Source: Cepaea nemoralis (Eukaryota; Mollusca; Gastropoda; Stylommatophora; Helicidae). Taken from it: DNA of 64,000 nt. The position numbers and the translations under genes were made by a program. The notes below the pieces were generated by a model that ran no database searches, was not told the origin of the DNA, and worked only from the letters and a program-made list of their open reading frames with translations. Location of the stretch: positions 1 to 64,000 of the forward strand of contig JACEFZ010027745.1 in assembly GCA_014155875.1 (NCBI GenBank), given 5' to 3'. Shown piece after piece: positions 10,983 through 21,854 of this stretch. The number at the start of each line of letters is the position of its first letter. The stretch's first letter is position 1.

Positions 10983-11512
10983 ATCGCAGGCTGTAAAACC
11001 AATGCACCAGGTACTAATAAAAAGAATAGAAACCTCAAGCTACGGCTTGCAACCTGGAACGTGAGAACCATGTGTCCAGGATTTTCCACTGACTTGACAA
11101 ATATTGACGATGTGAGAAAAACGGCTGTGATTGATGCTGAACTCGATCGTCTTAACATTGATATTGCTGGCCTGCAGGAGACTCGCCTCGCTGAGGAAGG
11201 GTCACTCAGGGAAAACAATTACACCTTTTTTTGGAAGGGAAGAGGGCAGGCAGAAAAAAGGCAACATGGTGTGGGCTTTGCAGTGAAGAATTCGCTACTG
11301 GGAATGATTGATATCCCAGCTGGAGGTAATGAAAGATTATTATCACTGCGCTTGGCAACCTCCTGTGGATTTGCCACCATTCTCACTGCATATGCACCGA
11401 CACTCGCTTCCTCTGATGATGTGAAGGATATGTTCTATGAGCAGCTAGACTCTGCGATCAAGGCAGTTCCAAAATCCGACTACATTTATATGCTCGGTGA
11501 TTTCAAGCTCGT
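10983..11512 (+). pseudogene. LINE endonuclease domain, first part (frameshifted)
   Basis: The domain nicks target DNA to prime reverse transcription. The frame opens at 10983 and shows the family's start 'LRLATWNVRTMC' (about 11034-11069), then 'DIAGLQETRLAEEGSL' with the metal-binding glutamate, then the 'YIYMLGDF' strand. Just after this GDF motif (around 11505) one base appears to be missing compared with the family, and the rest of the domain continues in the frame that begins at 11513. No in-frame ATG is visible upstream, so the true start is unknown. The frame runs on to 11573 only as out-of-frame sequence. Confidence 0.85.
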
Positions 11513-14197
11513 GTGGGCAAGGACTCGAGTTCATGGCCAGTGTGCCTTGGAAAATACAACATCGGTCGCATGAATGATAATGGGCAAAGGCTGCTGGAGC
11601 ATTGCACTAGAAATGACCTATGTATTACAAACTCCTTTTTTAAAACAAAAGAGATGCATAAGGTCACATGGAAACATCCAAGATCCGGCCATTGGCATCA
11701 GCTGGACTTCATTATCACACGGAGACAACATCTGAACCATACATCATTAACTCGAAGTTACCACAGTGCTGACTGTGATACAGATCATTCTTTGGTTGTT
11801 GCAAGGGTTAGACTGAGACCAAAGAGAATCTACACAGCTAAACACAAGTCTAGCCCCAGGATTAATATTACTAACACTCACGATCCTGGAAAGTGCTTTG
11901 AATTTCAACAGCAACTTGAAGACGCTTTCAATGATACATCAGAAAATTGTATAGTAAATGATAAATGGAGTAAACTTAAGGAAACTATTTATAAAACAGC
12001 GGTAGGGGTTTACGGCACTGTGGATCATAAGAGGCAGGACTGGTTTGCGGCAAACAGCCAGATACTGCAGCCCTTGATTGATAAAAAGAAGATAGCTCTC
12101 TTAAGAAACAAGGAAAGACCAACGCGTAACACTCTGAGTGAGCTGAAGCAAGCAAGGAAGGATGTACAAAAGGCTGCCAGGCAGTGTGCGAATGACTATT
12201 GGATCAAGTTATGTGAGTCCATTCAAATCGCAAGTGATAAGGGAAACATCAGAAGCATGTATGAAGGGATAAAGAAAGCCTGTGGTCCAATGATCAAAAG
12301 AAGTGCACCGCTGAAAACCTTGACTGGAGAAATCATCACTGATAAGAAACAGCAGATGGATAGATGGGTCGAGCACTATTTAGAGCTTTACTCAAGTGAG
12401 ACCAAGCTAGCGGATGATGCCCTCAACGCCATAGAGGCCCTGCCAACTCTTGACCACCTGGACACACTTCCCACTATAACAGAAGTTAAGTGTGCTATAA
12501 ATGAGCTTGCATCTGGCAAGGCTCCAGGTAAGGATGGGATTCCAATAGAGGTGATCAGGAGTGGGCAAGACACACTCGCTCTACAGATCCACCAGCTAAT
12601 AGAGCTATGCTGGCGAGAAGGACAAGTCCCACAGGATTTCAAAGATTCAAACATCATAACGCTGTACAAGAACAAGGGAGATCGGAGCGACTGTAACAAC
12701 TATAGGGGTATCTCACTTCTGTGTATTGTTGGGAAAGTATTTGCCAGAATTGTCCTGCACAGACTTCAAGTCCTGGGAGATCAAGTCTACCCCGAATCAC
12801 AGTGCGGCTTCCGTCAGAACCGGTCTACCATTGATATGATATTCTCATTGCGACAGATGCAAGAAAAATGCCGGGAACAAAATCAGCCACTGTTTATTGC
12901 CTTCATCGACCTCACAAAGGCATTCGATTTGGTCAGTCGTGAGGGTCTGTTCAAAGCACTAAAGAAGATTGGCTGCCCACCAACTCTTCTGTCCATTGTG
13001 GAATCGTTCCACACAGGCATGAAGGGTATAATCAAGTTTGATGGCTCAACTTCAGAAGAGTTTGAAATCAAGAGTGGAGTTAAGCAAGGTTGTGTACTAG
13101 CCCCCACCCTCTTTGGGATATACTTTTCACTTCTACTGAAATATGCCTTTCGTGATCAGGATGACGGTATATACATTCACTCACGCTCAGATGGTGGCCT
13201 CTATAATGCTCAGAGATTGAAGGCCAAGACCAAAATTAGCAGGGTACTAATCAGAGAGTTGCTTTTTGCGGATGATGCTGCGATTACGACCCACTCTGAG
13301 GAAGAATTACAACATCTACTATCTGCATTCTCCAATGCTTGTTCTGAATTTGGTTTAACAATTAACAAAAAGAAGACACAGATTATGTCACAAGGTGCAC
13401 ATGGTGTACCATCAATCTTTATTGACGACGCCGAACTGGAGATAGTAGACCATTTTACATATCTAGGATCAGAGGTAAATAGCAAATTATCCCTCGATCA
13501 GGAAATCAACATCAGGATTGGCAAGGCAGCAACAACAATGAACATGTTAGCAAAAAGAGTCTGGGAGAACAGGAAGCTTACTGCCAAAACAAAAGTCCTC
13601 GTCTACCAAGCCTGTGTCCTTAGTACTCTTCTTTATGGCAGTGAAACCTGGACAACTTACTCACGCCAAGAGAAACGTTTAAACAGCTTTCATATGCGGT
13701 GTCTGCGAAGAATACTTGGTATTAAGTGGCACGACAAAATCACAAATACTGAAGTATTGGAAAGATCAGGTTGTGTGACGGTGTATTCCATGCTCAGTCT
13801 TCGTAGACTTAGATGGATAGGACACGTTAGGAGGATGGATGATGGTAGAATACCAAAGGACATCTTTTTTGGTGAATTACAGACGGGTAGGAGATCTCAG
13901 GGTCGGCCTCTACTACAATACAAAGATGTGTGTAAGCGGGACATGATTGATACAGGCATTGATAATGCACATTGGGAGCATGTCGCTGCTGAACGTGTTG
14001 CATGGAGGGCAACTATCAGAAACGGAATAAAGACAAAGGAGAAAATGATTGCAGATAAAGCACACACAGAGCGTGAGAGACGCAAGATGGTGCAAAATGG
14101 TGGAAATGACCATGTTTTCACATGCACCTACTGTAGGCAAACATTTGCAGCAAGAATTGGCCTTACCAGCCATACTCGCCAACGCCATGGATCGTAG
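11513..14197 (+). CDS. LINE endonuclease C-terminus, reverse transcriptase and zinc finger
   Basis: The 894-residue open frame holds the end of the endonuclease, including 'SYHSADCDTDHSLV' near residues 83-96, then a complete non-LTR reverse transcriptase. Recognisable RT motifs are 'NIITLYKNKGDRSDCNNYRG' (near 380-400), the motif A 'FIDLTKAFD' at 464-472, motif B with 'GVKQGCVLAPTLFG' near 523-536, and the catalytic 'FADD' at 585-588, followed by the 'KKKTQIM' motif. The last 26 residues form a classic C2H2 finger (Cys871, Cys874, His887, His892). It copies the element's RNA at a nicked site. The frame has no internal stops and so looks fairly young. The real protein would start in the upstream endonuclease part, from which a frameshift separates it. 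Confidence 0.95.
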   Translation: MGKDSSSWPVCLGKYNIGRMNDNGQRLLEHCTRNDLCITNSFFKTKEMHKVTWKHPRSGHWHQLDFIITRRQHLNHTSLTRSYHSADCDTDHSLVVARVRLRPKRIYTAKHKSSPRINITNTHDPGKCFEFQQQLEDAFNDTSENCIVNDKWSKLKETIYKTAVGVYGTVDHKRQDWFAANSQILQPLIDKKKIALLRNKERPTRNTLSELKQARKDVQKAARQCANDYWIKLCESIQIASDKGNIRSMYEGIKKACGPMIKRSAPLKTLTGEIITDKKQQMDRWVEHYLELYSSETKLADDALNAIEALPTLDHLDTLPTITEVKCAINELASGKAPGKDGIPIEVIRSGQDTLALQIHQLIELCWREGQVPQDFKDSNIITLYKNKGDRSDCNNYRGISLLCIVGKVFARIVLHRLQVLGDQVYPESQCGFRQNRSTIDMIFSLRQMQEKCREQNQPLFIAFIDLTKAFDLVSREGLFKALKKIGCPPTLLSIVESFHTGMKGIIKFDGSTSEEFEIKSGVKQGCVLAPTLFGIYFSLLLKYAFRDQDDGIYIHSRSDGGLYNAQRLKAKTKISRVLIRELLFADDAAITTHSEEELQHLLSAFSNACSEFGLTINKKKTQIMSQGAHGVPSIFIDDAELEIVDHFTYLGSEVNSKLSLDQEINIRIGKAATTMNMLAKRVWENRKLTAKTKVLVYQACVLSTLLYGSETWTTYSRQEKRLNSFHMRCLRRILGIKWHDKITNTEVLERSGCVTVYSMLSLRRLRWIGHVRRMDDGRIPKDIFFGELQTGRRSQGRPLLQYKDVCKRDMIDTGIDNAHWEHVAAERVAWRATIRNGIKTKEKMIADKAHTERERRKMVQNGGNDHVFTCTYCRQTFAARIGLTSHTRQRHGS

Positions 14198-14262
14198 TTA
14201 TTAAGCCTTTTTAAAGCACAATGTACCAAACTATCGTCTGTCAGGACGGAAAGGTGCCAATG

Positions 14263-14275
14263 ACATCTTTGAACA
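14263..14275 (+). repeat. 13-bp target site duplication, right copy
   Basis: Identical to 10278-10290; marks the 3' junction of the LINE. Confidence 0.92.
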
Positions 14276-14352
14276 ACCATCCGTGTGTATCGACCGCCAT
14301 TTCGAAACACTTGTTTAACCAAACAAATTCCTTCTTCTGTTGATAGCACCAT
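14263..14352 (-). pseudogene. Transposase helix-turn-helix fragment, first half
   Basis: A start codon at 14352 on the minus strand opens 'MVLSTEEGICLVKQVFRNGG' and runs toward the LINE junction, ending in a short 'VVQRC' stretch. This is the usual opening of mariner-related or DUF4817-type transposase DNA-binding domains. The continuation is at 10277-10107, beyond the LINE. The 13-bp target duplication falls in the codons between the two halves. Confidence 0.75.
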
Positions 14353-14599
14353 TCTATTTGAAGTGCAAATAATTACTCCAGCAGATGACAGCCATTAGCT
14401 GCATATTGATACACGATGGACTGTTTAGCATATTTTTTATGACATCTTGTACTTCATTTGTCAAATTTGTTCTACATACAAAGTGTAGTGAGACTTTACA
14501 AACACCCTTACGATACCGACAAAGAATGACTGATGATAATAAGATACTTAGGCGTAAAGTGAAAACAATGAGACTCGAAAGAGAAAACGATTACATCCG
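14353..14599. other. No recognised feature
   Basis: A 73-residue frame at 14385-14606 has no family I recognise and may be chance. Confidence 0.4.
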
Positions 14600-14800
14600 A
14601 GACTGACTTAGAAATGATGTTGTCAAACAGACAGTGGAATCAGCACCTTGGACCACATATTTTGAAAGATAGAAGATCAAATGCTTTCGGCCATCTTGTC
14701 AGTATATAATACTACCAGTTACTGGTACCTACACCAAAGCAGATCTGATACAAGAGCGAGAGGCCACCAGAGGAGAAAAAGACATCAAAGTCTACTGTCA
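14600..14800 (+). mobile_element. Possible LINE C-terminal fragment
   Basis: Around 14675-14780 the translation in shifted frames resembles the 'FGHL' and Arg/Pro-rich C-terminal region of LINE proteins, and the nucleotides resemble 30180-30280. It is heavily decayed. Confidence 0.5.
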
Positions 14801-15029
14801 TCACGAATAACACTATCCACTGACACCAGTCGGGCACTGGAATGTCTTTTATCTCAATCCCTTAGTTATTCTATTGATTTCAGACATATTATCGATATAT
14901 TATAAGTCTTGGGTAAAAAACCATTGTATTTATCCCTACTTATGCTTCATGATAAATTCGATCATAATGAGAAGATAAAAATTGGAACATATTGTGACAA
15001 GTGGATAGATTTGTAGAAACAAGAGCTAG

Positions 15030-15150
15030 AGAAAGCCAACAAGAGAAAACTCTTCCCAGTCTGTACCATGGCAGGGAATGAAGTCAGCACACGAATTGAT
15101 CCATGCCGTTGTTGGAGATGTGAGGCAGCATGAACGTCTAAGCATGGCAG
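15030..15150 (+). mobile_element. LINE-B 3' end fragment
   Basis: Similar to 59300-59400, where a LINE C-terminus is readable. Plus strand. Confidence 0.65.
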
Positions 15151-15205
15151 CATGGCACTTGATTATGATTATCAATAGGTCTAATTTACTCATTATCGTG
15201 TGCCT

Positions 15206-15355
15206 TACTACCTGGCATAGGCGTCCATGTCTCTCCACAGATCTCGGTCTCTGATGTTCTTGATCAACTCTGCTGATGACACCCTTCTATGCCACCAGTC
15301 TCAGTCCTGCCAACATTGTTTCTCTCGGTCTGACTTTGCCTATTCTCACACTGAT
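15206..15355 (-). mobile_element. LINE-B 3' end fragment, opposite orientation
   Basis: Similar to 52270-52400 ('acagatctcggtct', 'ctctgctgatga'), the 3' part of a minus-strand LINE. It lies close to an oppositely oriented fragment at 15030-15150. Confidence 0.7.
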
Positions 15356-15590
15356 TGTTCCAGTCGCCATACTGTAGTTTATTAGTAATTGGTGTGTCTA
15401 TAGTACTAAACCATACCATTTCGTGTACAATCGAGCTGCACTATACGTAAGCCTGATATTGATTCTCTTTATTTATCACATGTGTTTATTAATGCTAGAG
15501 CTTGTTATTTTCTTCTTATAAAATATGTCTCTCTCCCACCCACTCATTTTGTGTTGCTGACATTTGTCTTCATCTGTCTTCCGGATCGGT

Positions 15591-15704
<114 letters not shown>

Positions 15705-16436
15705 GTGAGAATTGTGAAATCAAATCATATTAAAAGAAACGTGTGCAGCACAGTGGAATCTAGTGAGGTTCATAATAATGTAAACCCTGAACAATCTGAG
15801 GCTTATAGCGATACAATGAGGCTAGTTATATGATCAACTCCACTTTATCTTCCTCTCGTTCTTCTTCATTTGCTTATTGCTGTTCTTATTCTTGATCTGT
15901 TTCTTTTTATAGCCCTTGTAGTTGTTCTTGTTGTTCTCGTTCTTCTTCTTGAAAAATAAAAAAAAAAAATTGAGTGGATGTGAAAGGGATATGGTAGCGT
16001 TTTAACAGACAAATACAATAGTATATTCAGGAGGTGATAAACATGAACAATTGTATAAACAAAGTAGAAATATATATGACCAAATAATAAGCAATAAAAA
16101 TAACACTTTGAGATTCGAATGCACACGTAGGAAAGGACAGAATGGAATCAGTAGTTGGCGAATGTGCTTTAGGAAGACGAAATGAAAAAGCAAAAAATCT
16201 GGTAAAATTGGTACACTTAAATGATATGATGACTGCACACTCAACCTGATCAATTAAAAATGTATATATACATTACTGAATGTGAAGAATGTGTACTGAA
16301 TGTACCGATGATCACGAACCTCAATGAGGCCAGGTAAGATTGGAGAGAGGAAAACAAAAGATTAAGAACATGCGATGTTTATAAGATTTTCTAAGAGCAG
16401 GTACAGAAATTCAAGGGTGATGCACAGTATCAACAT
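15705..16436. other. No recognised feature; pyrimidine-rich patch
   Basis: A TTC/TTG-rich patch near 15855-15950 passes into an A run. No protein or repeat was recognised. Confidence 0.4.
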
Positions 16437-16545
16437 CAGCAACATATAAATGTGAGACATTGGCCATTTTCGCAATCACTAAATACGGACATTTTGGGCT
16501 TTTGAGCTCAAATGTTACATAAGCATTCTAAGAATATGACAGTGC
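16437..16545 (+). repeat. Dispersed repeat R3
   Basis: Shares 'ttgcgaaatggc', 'gagctcaaa' and 'ttctaagaa' blocks (here inverted relative to some copies) with 25468-25565, 31216-31440, 40715-40802 and 54910-55020. Class unknown; probably a SINE or LINE tail. Confidence 0.65.
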
Positions 16546-17099
16546 AAAAAGAAGATGAAATTCTACAAGATCTGCTGAACATCGGGAAAAACTATCTAAA
16601 AAACAGTATCATGTTTGGGAAACTGAATTACTGTTGTGGACAGATTAAACACCACAGTGGTTTGCAAAGGTAAGCGATAGAAGACACGGCTCATAGAAGC
16701 ACCACCGCGAAGATTGGTAGAAGAGATTAAAGACAAGATTACAAGTTTACTAGATTAAGAAGAAGATTACAAGAGTAATCCACACAGTGGTTTAGAAAGA
16801 TCATCGATTGAAGACACGGTTCCCGTAAGTACCAATGAGAAGATAGGCACAAACTATTGCCGACACCCGGGACATAAGGACGCATGAGTAGGGAAACATG
16901 GCCAGAGATTGAGAAGATTTTCGGCGCGATGTGATGAGAAGAACGCTAAGCAAACGAACTGCTACATTTGGTTCAATCGTACTCCGGTAGATGAAAAGCC
17001 TTATTGAAGAAAAGACAATCTGAACGCCAACGCATCCAGCTTAAGATAAATGGCTTACTGCCTCTGGCCACTATCTACCGCACTATTCTCTCGAGGCTA
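16546..17099. other. No recognised feature
   Basis: Two similar short stretches ('gaagacacgg' near 16680 and 16811) suggest an old duplication. No gene was recognised. Confidence 0.35.
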
Positions 17100-17850
17100 T
17101 GATGGTCTATCTCTTCGTCCACACAAGGTACATTATCTCAAAAGCCCATGAGCACGTCTGTCTTATAGTGCACTGATACCGCACCTAGCGGTGCAGAGCC
17201 AACCAATCTATCCGCCTGCTCGTTTCCCAGCACACCACACCAACATGACCCAGGCAAATAATACAACACATGCTCCCTAACTTTGATGTTTAATCGAAGC
17301 ATGCCAACTCTGCGCGAATCTTGGCTGTCTTCACGCTTCTCAGATGCTCTGTGAGTCCATCACATTCACGAAATGTGTGCTAATTGCCCTCCAGCCAGCG
17401 TAACACCGCAGTATCAGCTTCCACTCTCAAACTAGATGTTGTATCATATGTCAGGCTATCCTGCACTAAGCACCGTTCATTAACTTTCGCTATGAACCCA
17501 CGGACACTTATTTTGCCTCTTAGCACAGTATCATTCGTGTGGATGATTACATCACCAGGGCGCAAATTGTCATCGATCATCATCATCATCATCTTCCACT
17601 TCTGCCGTCAAGCGGCGTGGGGAGGAATAATTTGCGCTTCAGCGCCCGATGGGCGGCACTGGATAGTGTCATCGCGAATTGTCGTGAATCAATTATTGCA
17701 CCTCCCACTCGCTGCCTGCTGGCCAGTCCCGGGTCAATGTAGTTTTGACAACGAAGACCTCAAATCCTCTATGGCATTCTAACCCACCCATATCTTTTCT
17801 CAGTAGTTTCAAGCACACAGACATCTCTGAATATGTCCTCTGATTGAGTA
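17100..17850 (-). pseudogene. RNase H domain of an RNase H-bearing LINE
   Basis: On the minus strand 'LRPGDVIIHTNDTVLRGK' then 'VRGFIAKVNERCLVQDS' and 'RVEADTAVLRWLEGN' (17592-17380) match the RNase H domain found at the C-terminus of Jockey/I-type LINEs. The catalytic D-G of the usual TDGS motif has become N-D. Further along, in another frame near 17190-17240, 'ADRLVGSAPLGAVSVHYK' matches the end of the domain. The same domain occurs at 29319-29730. A small retroposon at 17572-17673 interrupts it. It is non-functional. Confidence 0.8.
17572..17673 (-). mobile_element. Short retroposon with (GAT)n tail
   Basis: The piece begins on the plus strand with ATC repeats (a GAT tail on the minus strand). 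It continues with sequence similar to 48878-48950 and interrupts an RNase H domain. Near-identical 10-bp flanks, 'gcaaattgtc' (17562-17571) and 'gcgaattgtc' (17674-17683), look like a target duplication with one change. Confidence 0.65.
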
Positions 17851-18846
17851 ATCCACGATTTCTCTCTTATCAGACAGACCCTTACCTGTGTCTAAGCTTC
17901 ATGCGGGGGTGTTTATTATCTTAGCCATTTGAGGATATGACTGAGGCTGCTACACATTGACCCTGTCCACAATCGAGGACAAATAAAAATCGCATACCCT
18001 TAGTAGTTGGCTATCTTTATCGAAACCCAGTGCAGGAAACATCTGGTATGCAAAATTCACCACTATGATAGATGTAGTCTTTAGCAATGCGAGAGAAATC
18101 ATACTACTTGGAGACTTCAACATTAGATACTGACAAATCAAACAAAGCATGGGAAAACATAATAGAGTCATATAACTTCCAGCTATTAGTCAAACAAGCC
18201 ACTAGAATAACAAAATCATCTGCAACACTTATAGATCACATTTATACTACATGTGCTGACAACATCACAGAATGTACTGTACCTATTAAGGGAATGACCG
18301 ATCACTACCCAGTATGTTGCACGTGGTCGAAAAGAGGTACCAAAACTCCGAAACACAAACACATAAGTATAAAATATAGAAATTATAAAAATTTCAATCA
18401 AGATGTCTTTTTACAAGATTTGTCAAACTCATCTATGGACTATGTTTAGCAGCTTCCTGACCCAGATGACGCTCTGGACTACTGGCTGAAGACCTTTCTA
18501 AGTGTATTCGATAAGCATGTTCCATTTAATGAAGTTCGAGTTAAACATTACACTAAGCCCCCGTGGATCACCCAGGAGGTAGTTGAACTTATGAGAGACC
18601 GGAACAGGGCACATCCAAATAGAGATCTAACCAAGTACCGTAGTCTGAGAAACAAAGTTCAGTATGTTATTCGAAAGGAAAAGAAAAACTATTTTAAAAA
18701 CTTAGTAATAGATAAAACCAACACTAAAGATATATAGAAAGCTATTAATACATTGACAAACAAGCACAAGTCACCACAATCATTACCATCAAATCAGCTT
18801 ACATGTAATCAATTCAGCAGTTTCTTTTCAATCCGACATAAACCAA

Positions 18847-19335
18847 TTGAAGGCTGCAATACCAAATTCTCATCATGACATATCTTTATTATCATCATGT
18901 TGTGAGAACAAATGCTATAGAGACACTCCCTCTAATATACCGCTAATTACGACTACTGAAGTATTTACTCATCTCAGTAACCTAAAAAATAATAACTCAT
19001 CAAGACTAGATGGAATCAGTAATCGGATACTTCGCTATGCTGTACCGGCGATCTGCGAGTCACTAACTTTTATATATAATCAATGTATCACCAAAGGTCA
19101 CTTCCCACCAGCCTTTAAAATCGCCAAAATGTGTCCTCATTTAAAAGCTGTTTCATTAGACGATCGTCTCATGAGTAACTATAGGTCAATTTCAATATTA
19201 TCCTCACTATCCATACCACTAGAAAAGCACATTCACAAAACAACACTAGAACACTTAGTTCGCCACAAGCTAATAGTTGACAGTCAGTCAGGATTTCGGC
19301 CAAAATATTCTTATCATACGGCCCAACAAACATGA
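18847..19335 (+). pseudogene. CR1/L2-type reverse transcriptase fragment, longest open piece
   Basis: A 162-residue open piece covers the N-terminal half of the RT domain: a 'FTHLSNLKNNNSSRLDGISN' block, then 'CPHLKAVSLDDRLMSNYRSI', then 'IVDSQSGFRPKYSYHTAQQ' with the conserved S-G-F-R. A stop follows at 19336, and later RT motifs continue in other frames. Part of the LINE at 17985-20836. Confidence 0.9.
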
Positions 19336-20489
19336 ATGAAAACTGGAATCAAAATATTAACAATACTCTATGTGAAGCGGTGTTTATAGACTTTAGAAAA
19401 GCATGCATTCGTTATGATAGATCAACCATTTTAATTTTGAAAAACTAGAAACAATGAAAGTAAGCTTTAAAATAGTGGCATTATCAAAATAATTTTTATT
19501 AGACAGAAAACAAGTAATATAACACAATAAATCGTCATCTAAAGAAATTACCATTAATATTGGAGTACCTCAGGGGTCTATATTTGGCCCTCTGTTATTT
19601 GCCATTTATATAAATGATCTTCCTTTATATTTTTCATCGTCCTGCGATCTATTTTCAGACGACTGCACATTATATACAAACACTATTGATTGTAATATGC
19701 CAGAAGCATCCTTGCAACAGGAAATAAATAGTGTAGTTATCTGGAGTCATGCAAACCGCATGCAAATTAACATTTCTTAAACCACTTCTATGGTAATAAC
19801 AAACAGGCAAAGACTTCACACTCTAAACTCGCAGAGAGCTCTTCAGCTGCACATTGGTAGCACGCCTATAGAAAGTGTAACCGAGCACTGGGTCTCATCG
19901 TTGATCAAAACCTAATCTTTAACTTCCCACGTTCATGCTCTCGTTAAACAAATAGCCAAAAATGTATACCAACTTGCAAAATTAAAAATTTCCTTGACGA
20001 CAACACGAGAAAGATATTCTATACTTCCCACATACAAACACATATTGAGTATTGCTCCACAATCTGGGATGAATGCTCCAAATCCATAACAAAACTCCCC
20101 TATTCACTCCAGAAAAGTGGCAGTGCGTTTAATTAATGGTGGAAAGCTTACCGACAATTCTAACCTACATAAACGTCATTCAGATACTGCCACTCCACAA
20201 ACGCCTACTTTATAATAAGGCTAAACTAATTCACAAAATCCTATTTCAAAATGCTCCAAGCTACCTTTGGCCATTGTTTAAATATAACGCAAGACATAGC
20301 GAACGACTAAATATAACTTCATGTCCCTAAACCTAGGATCGAATTATATAAAACAACCTTAGCATACTCTGCCGCTCACTTGTGGAGCAATCTTCCACAA
20401 GAAATCACTGACACCACCAATCATTATACATACATTCGCAACCTGTTTGAACACTACCTCAGTACAGACTAAATTCCCCCATAAACACA

Positions 20490-20534
<45 letters not shown>
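20490..20534. repeat. (CAA)n microsatellite
   Basis: About 15 triplets in the 3' untranslated part of the CR1/L2-type LINE. Confidence 0.97.
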
Positions 20535-20836
20535 AACACAATAATAATGGCAAATTATCTCAAACAACAACTAGCCAATAAACATACATTCCCATATGTA
20601 TTGCATCGTTACATCTTCCTTATGTATTTATAATGCCCATGTTAAACATTGCCTCACTGAATCATGTATTATTGATTATTTTTCATGCGTTTTAATGCTT
20701 ATTGTTCTTTTGTTGTCAAAGATTAGCTTCATAAGTGATGTTGAATGAAAGAATGTATGAGAGGAAATAGAGAAGAAGGGCAGAATGTCAGACGGGCCTG
20801 CGTGAACAATTCTTAAACCTTTTAAAATAAAGATTA

Positions 20837-20880
20837 TTCGTTCGTTCGTTCGTTCGTTCGTTCGTTCGTTCGTTCGTTCG
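20837..20880. repeat. (TTCG)n tail of the LINE
   Basis: Eleven tetranucleotides directly follow the LINE's 'aaataaagatta' end. The related 3' end at 31640-31730 also finishes in TTCG repeats, so this is the family's tail rather than a chance neighbour. Confidence 0.85.
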
Positions 20881-20889
20881 TACTATAGG

Positions 20890-21420
20890 CGTGTCATTTG
20901 TGCATGTCGGTATCACCCGCACAGCTAGTGTCACTATTAACTGATTCAGTGCGGGGTATGTTGTCTGTCCATCCAGAATGATGATGACCTTTCATTTCAT
21001 CCAGTGGGGTTGAAAGTATGGAGCCGTGAGTTCTAGGATGGCTGATAAAGCCTATTTTGGCACGAAATGTCTTTGACAATGTGGAAAAAGAATGCTTGAC
21101 TTTCCAGGAGTAGGTTCTCCTGCAGTGGTTTTTCTGTCCAACCGATTTAGCGTATCTCTTCCAGTCCTGGTTGCTTCACATGTGACTGCACACTTGCGTA
21201 ATGATGTATGTCACGAATTTCTGTCTTTAGCAGCAGTCTCCCAAGTGTCATGATGAATTCTAAAAGCTTTCAATGAGATCTTCGGAATGTCTTTAAACGT
21301 TTCCCCTGACTGCCTTGAGAGCGTTTACCACAATACAACTCGCCGTTAAAAATTCCTTTTGGGAAGCCTGCGATCTGGCATGCGAGTCAAGTGACCAGCC
21401 CAGAGAATCTGATTCTTCAT
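20890..21420 (-). pseudogene. RTE-like LINE C-terminal fragment with zinc finger
   Basis: On the minus strand shifted frames read 'WAGHLTRMPDRRLPKGIFNG' (near 21400-21340), a long linker, and 'KTFRAKIGFISHPRTHGS' (21070-21020), the C-terminal finger motif. This parallels the end of the 894-residue LINE-A protein, but the copy belongs to a different, diverged subfamily. It has frameshifts and has lost the first cysteines of the finger. Confidence 0.75.
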
Positions 21421-21496
21421 TAGTTGGAATAATATATGGTGGATAATATATGGCAAAATGTTACATCCCATTTGGACAGATGGTCGATATATCGCT

Positions 21497-21700
21497 ATAC
21501 CACGACATTGTGATACTTTATTTAGTTTGTTTTGTTTAGCAGTGTCTTCCGCAGTTTGAACATTCAGTTATCCAAGAGGTACATTATAATACTTGTTCAT
21601 GTTATTGTGCGCCATGTTTGGTCTAAACCTACTGTTTGTTTGAATCAGTTAACTAACACAGTAAGCAGTACGAGTCCATGCTCGGTTACTGAGAGTGTCA
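21497..21700 (-). repeat. Dispersed repeat R4
   Basis: The reverse complement resembles 58670-58800 ('ggtttggaccaaacatg', 'ctaaacaaaacaaat') and, more weakly, 61310-61375. Class unknown. Confidence 0.6.
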
Positions 21701-21854
21701 GATGTTGACAGAATATGAACACATTAGTTATTCAATATCTATTGCTGACACAGTCTTCATTGCGCCAGCATCTTTCTTAGACCTTATAACACATTCTTCC
21801 ACATTATTTTCATGAACCTCAGTGATTTCTTGTTTAATATTTGTGTGCGCCCGA

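Larger units (their letters stand above)
10291..14262 (+). mobile_element. Full-length RTE-like LINE (LINE-A)
   Basis: A 3,972-bp non-LTR retrotransposon. The layout is a 5' region of about 700 bp, one long coding region with an apurinic-type endonuclease followed by reverse transcriptase and a C-terminal zinc finger, and a short 3' tail ending 'ggtgccaatg' with no poly(A). Perfect 13-bp target duplications fix both ends, so this copy is not 5' truncated. A second copy at 6195-8224 shares the same 3' end. The single-frame endonuclease-RT layout and short A-less tail fit the RTE-related group, but the exact clade is uncertain. One frameshift in the endonuclease and the lack of a clear start codon make this copy probably inactive on its own. 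Confidence 0.95.
17985..20836 (+). mobile_element. Decayed CR1/L2-type LINE
   Basis: Plus-strand pieces appear in the order endonuclease, reverse transcriptase, C-terminus. Readable parts are an endonuclease GDFNI motif (about 18110-18124), a 'LIDHIYT' block near 18225-18250, an RT start 'VSLDDRLMSNYRSISILSSL' (19148-19207), a motif A 'FIDFRKA' near 19385-19405, motif B 'GVPQGS' with 'GPLLFAIYINDLP' (19562-19625), and an active-site 'SDDCTLYT' (near 19655). A typical C-terminal block 'LLYNKAKLIHKILFQNAPSY' lies near 20196-20255. The element ends in a TTCG microsatellite tail. The same 3' end recurs at 31640-31730. Many stops and frameshifts are present. Confidence 0.9.
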
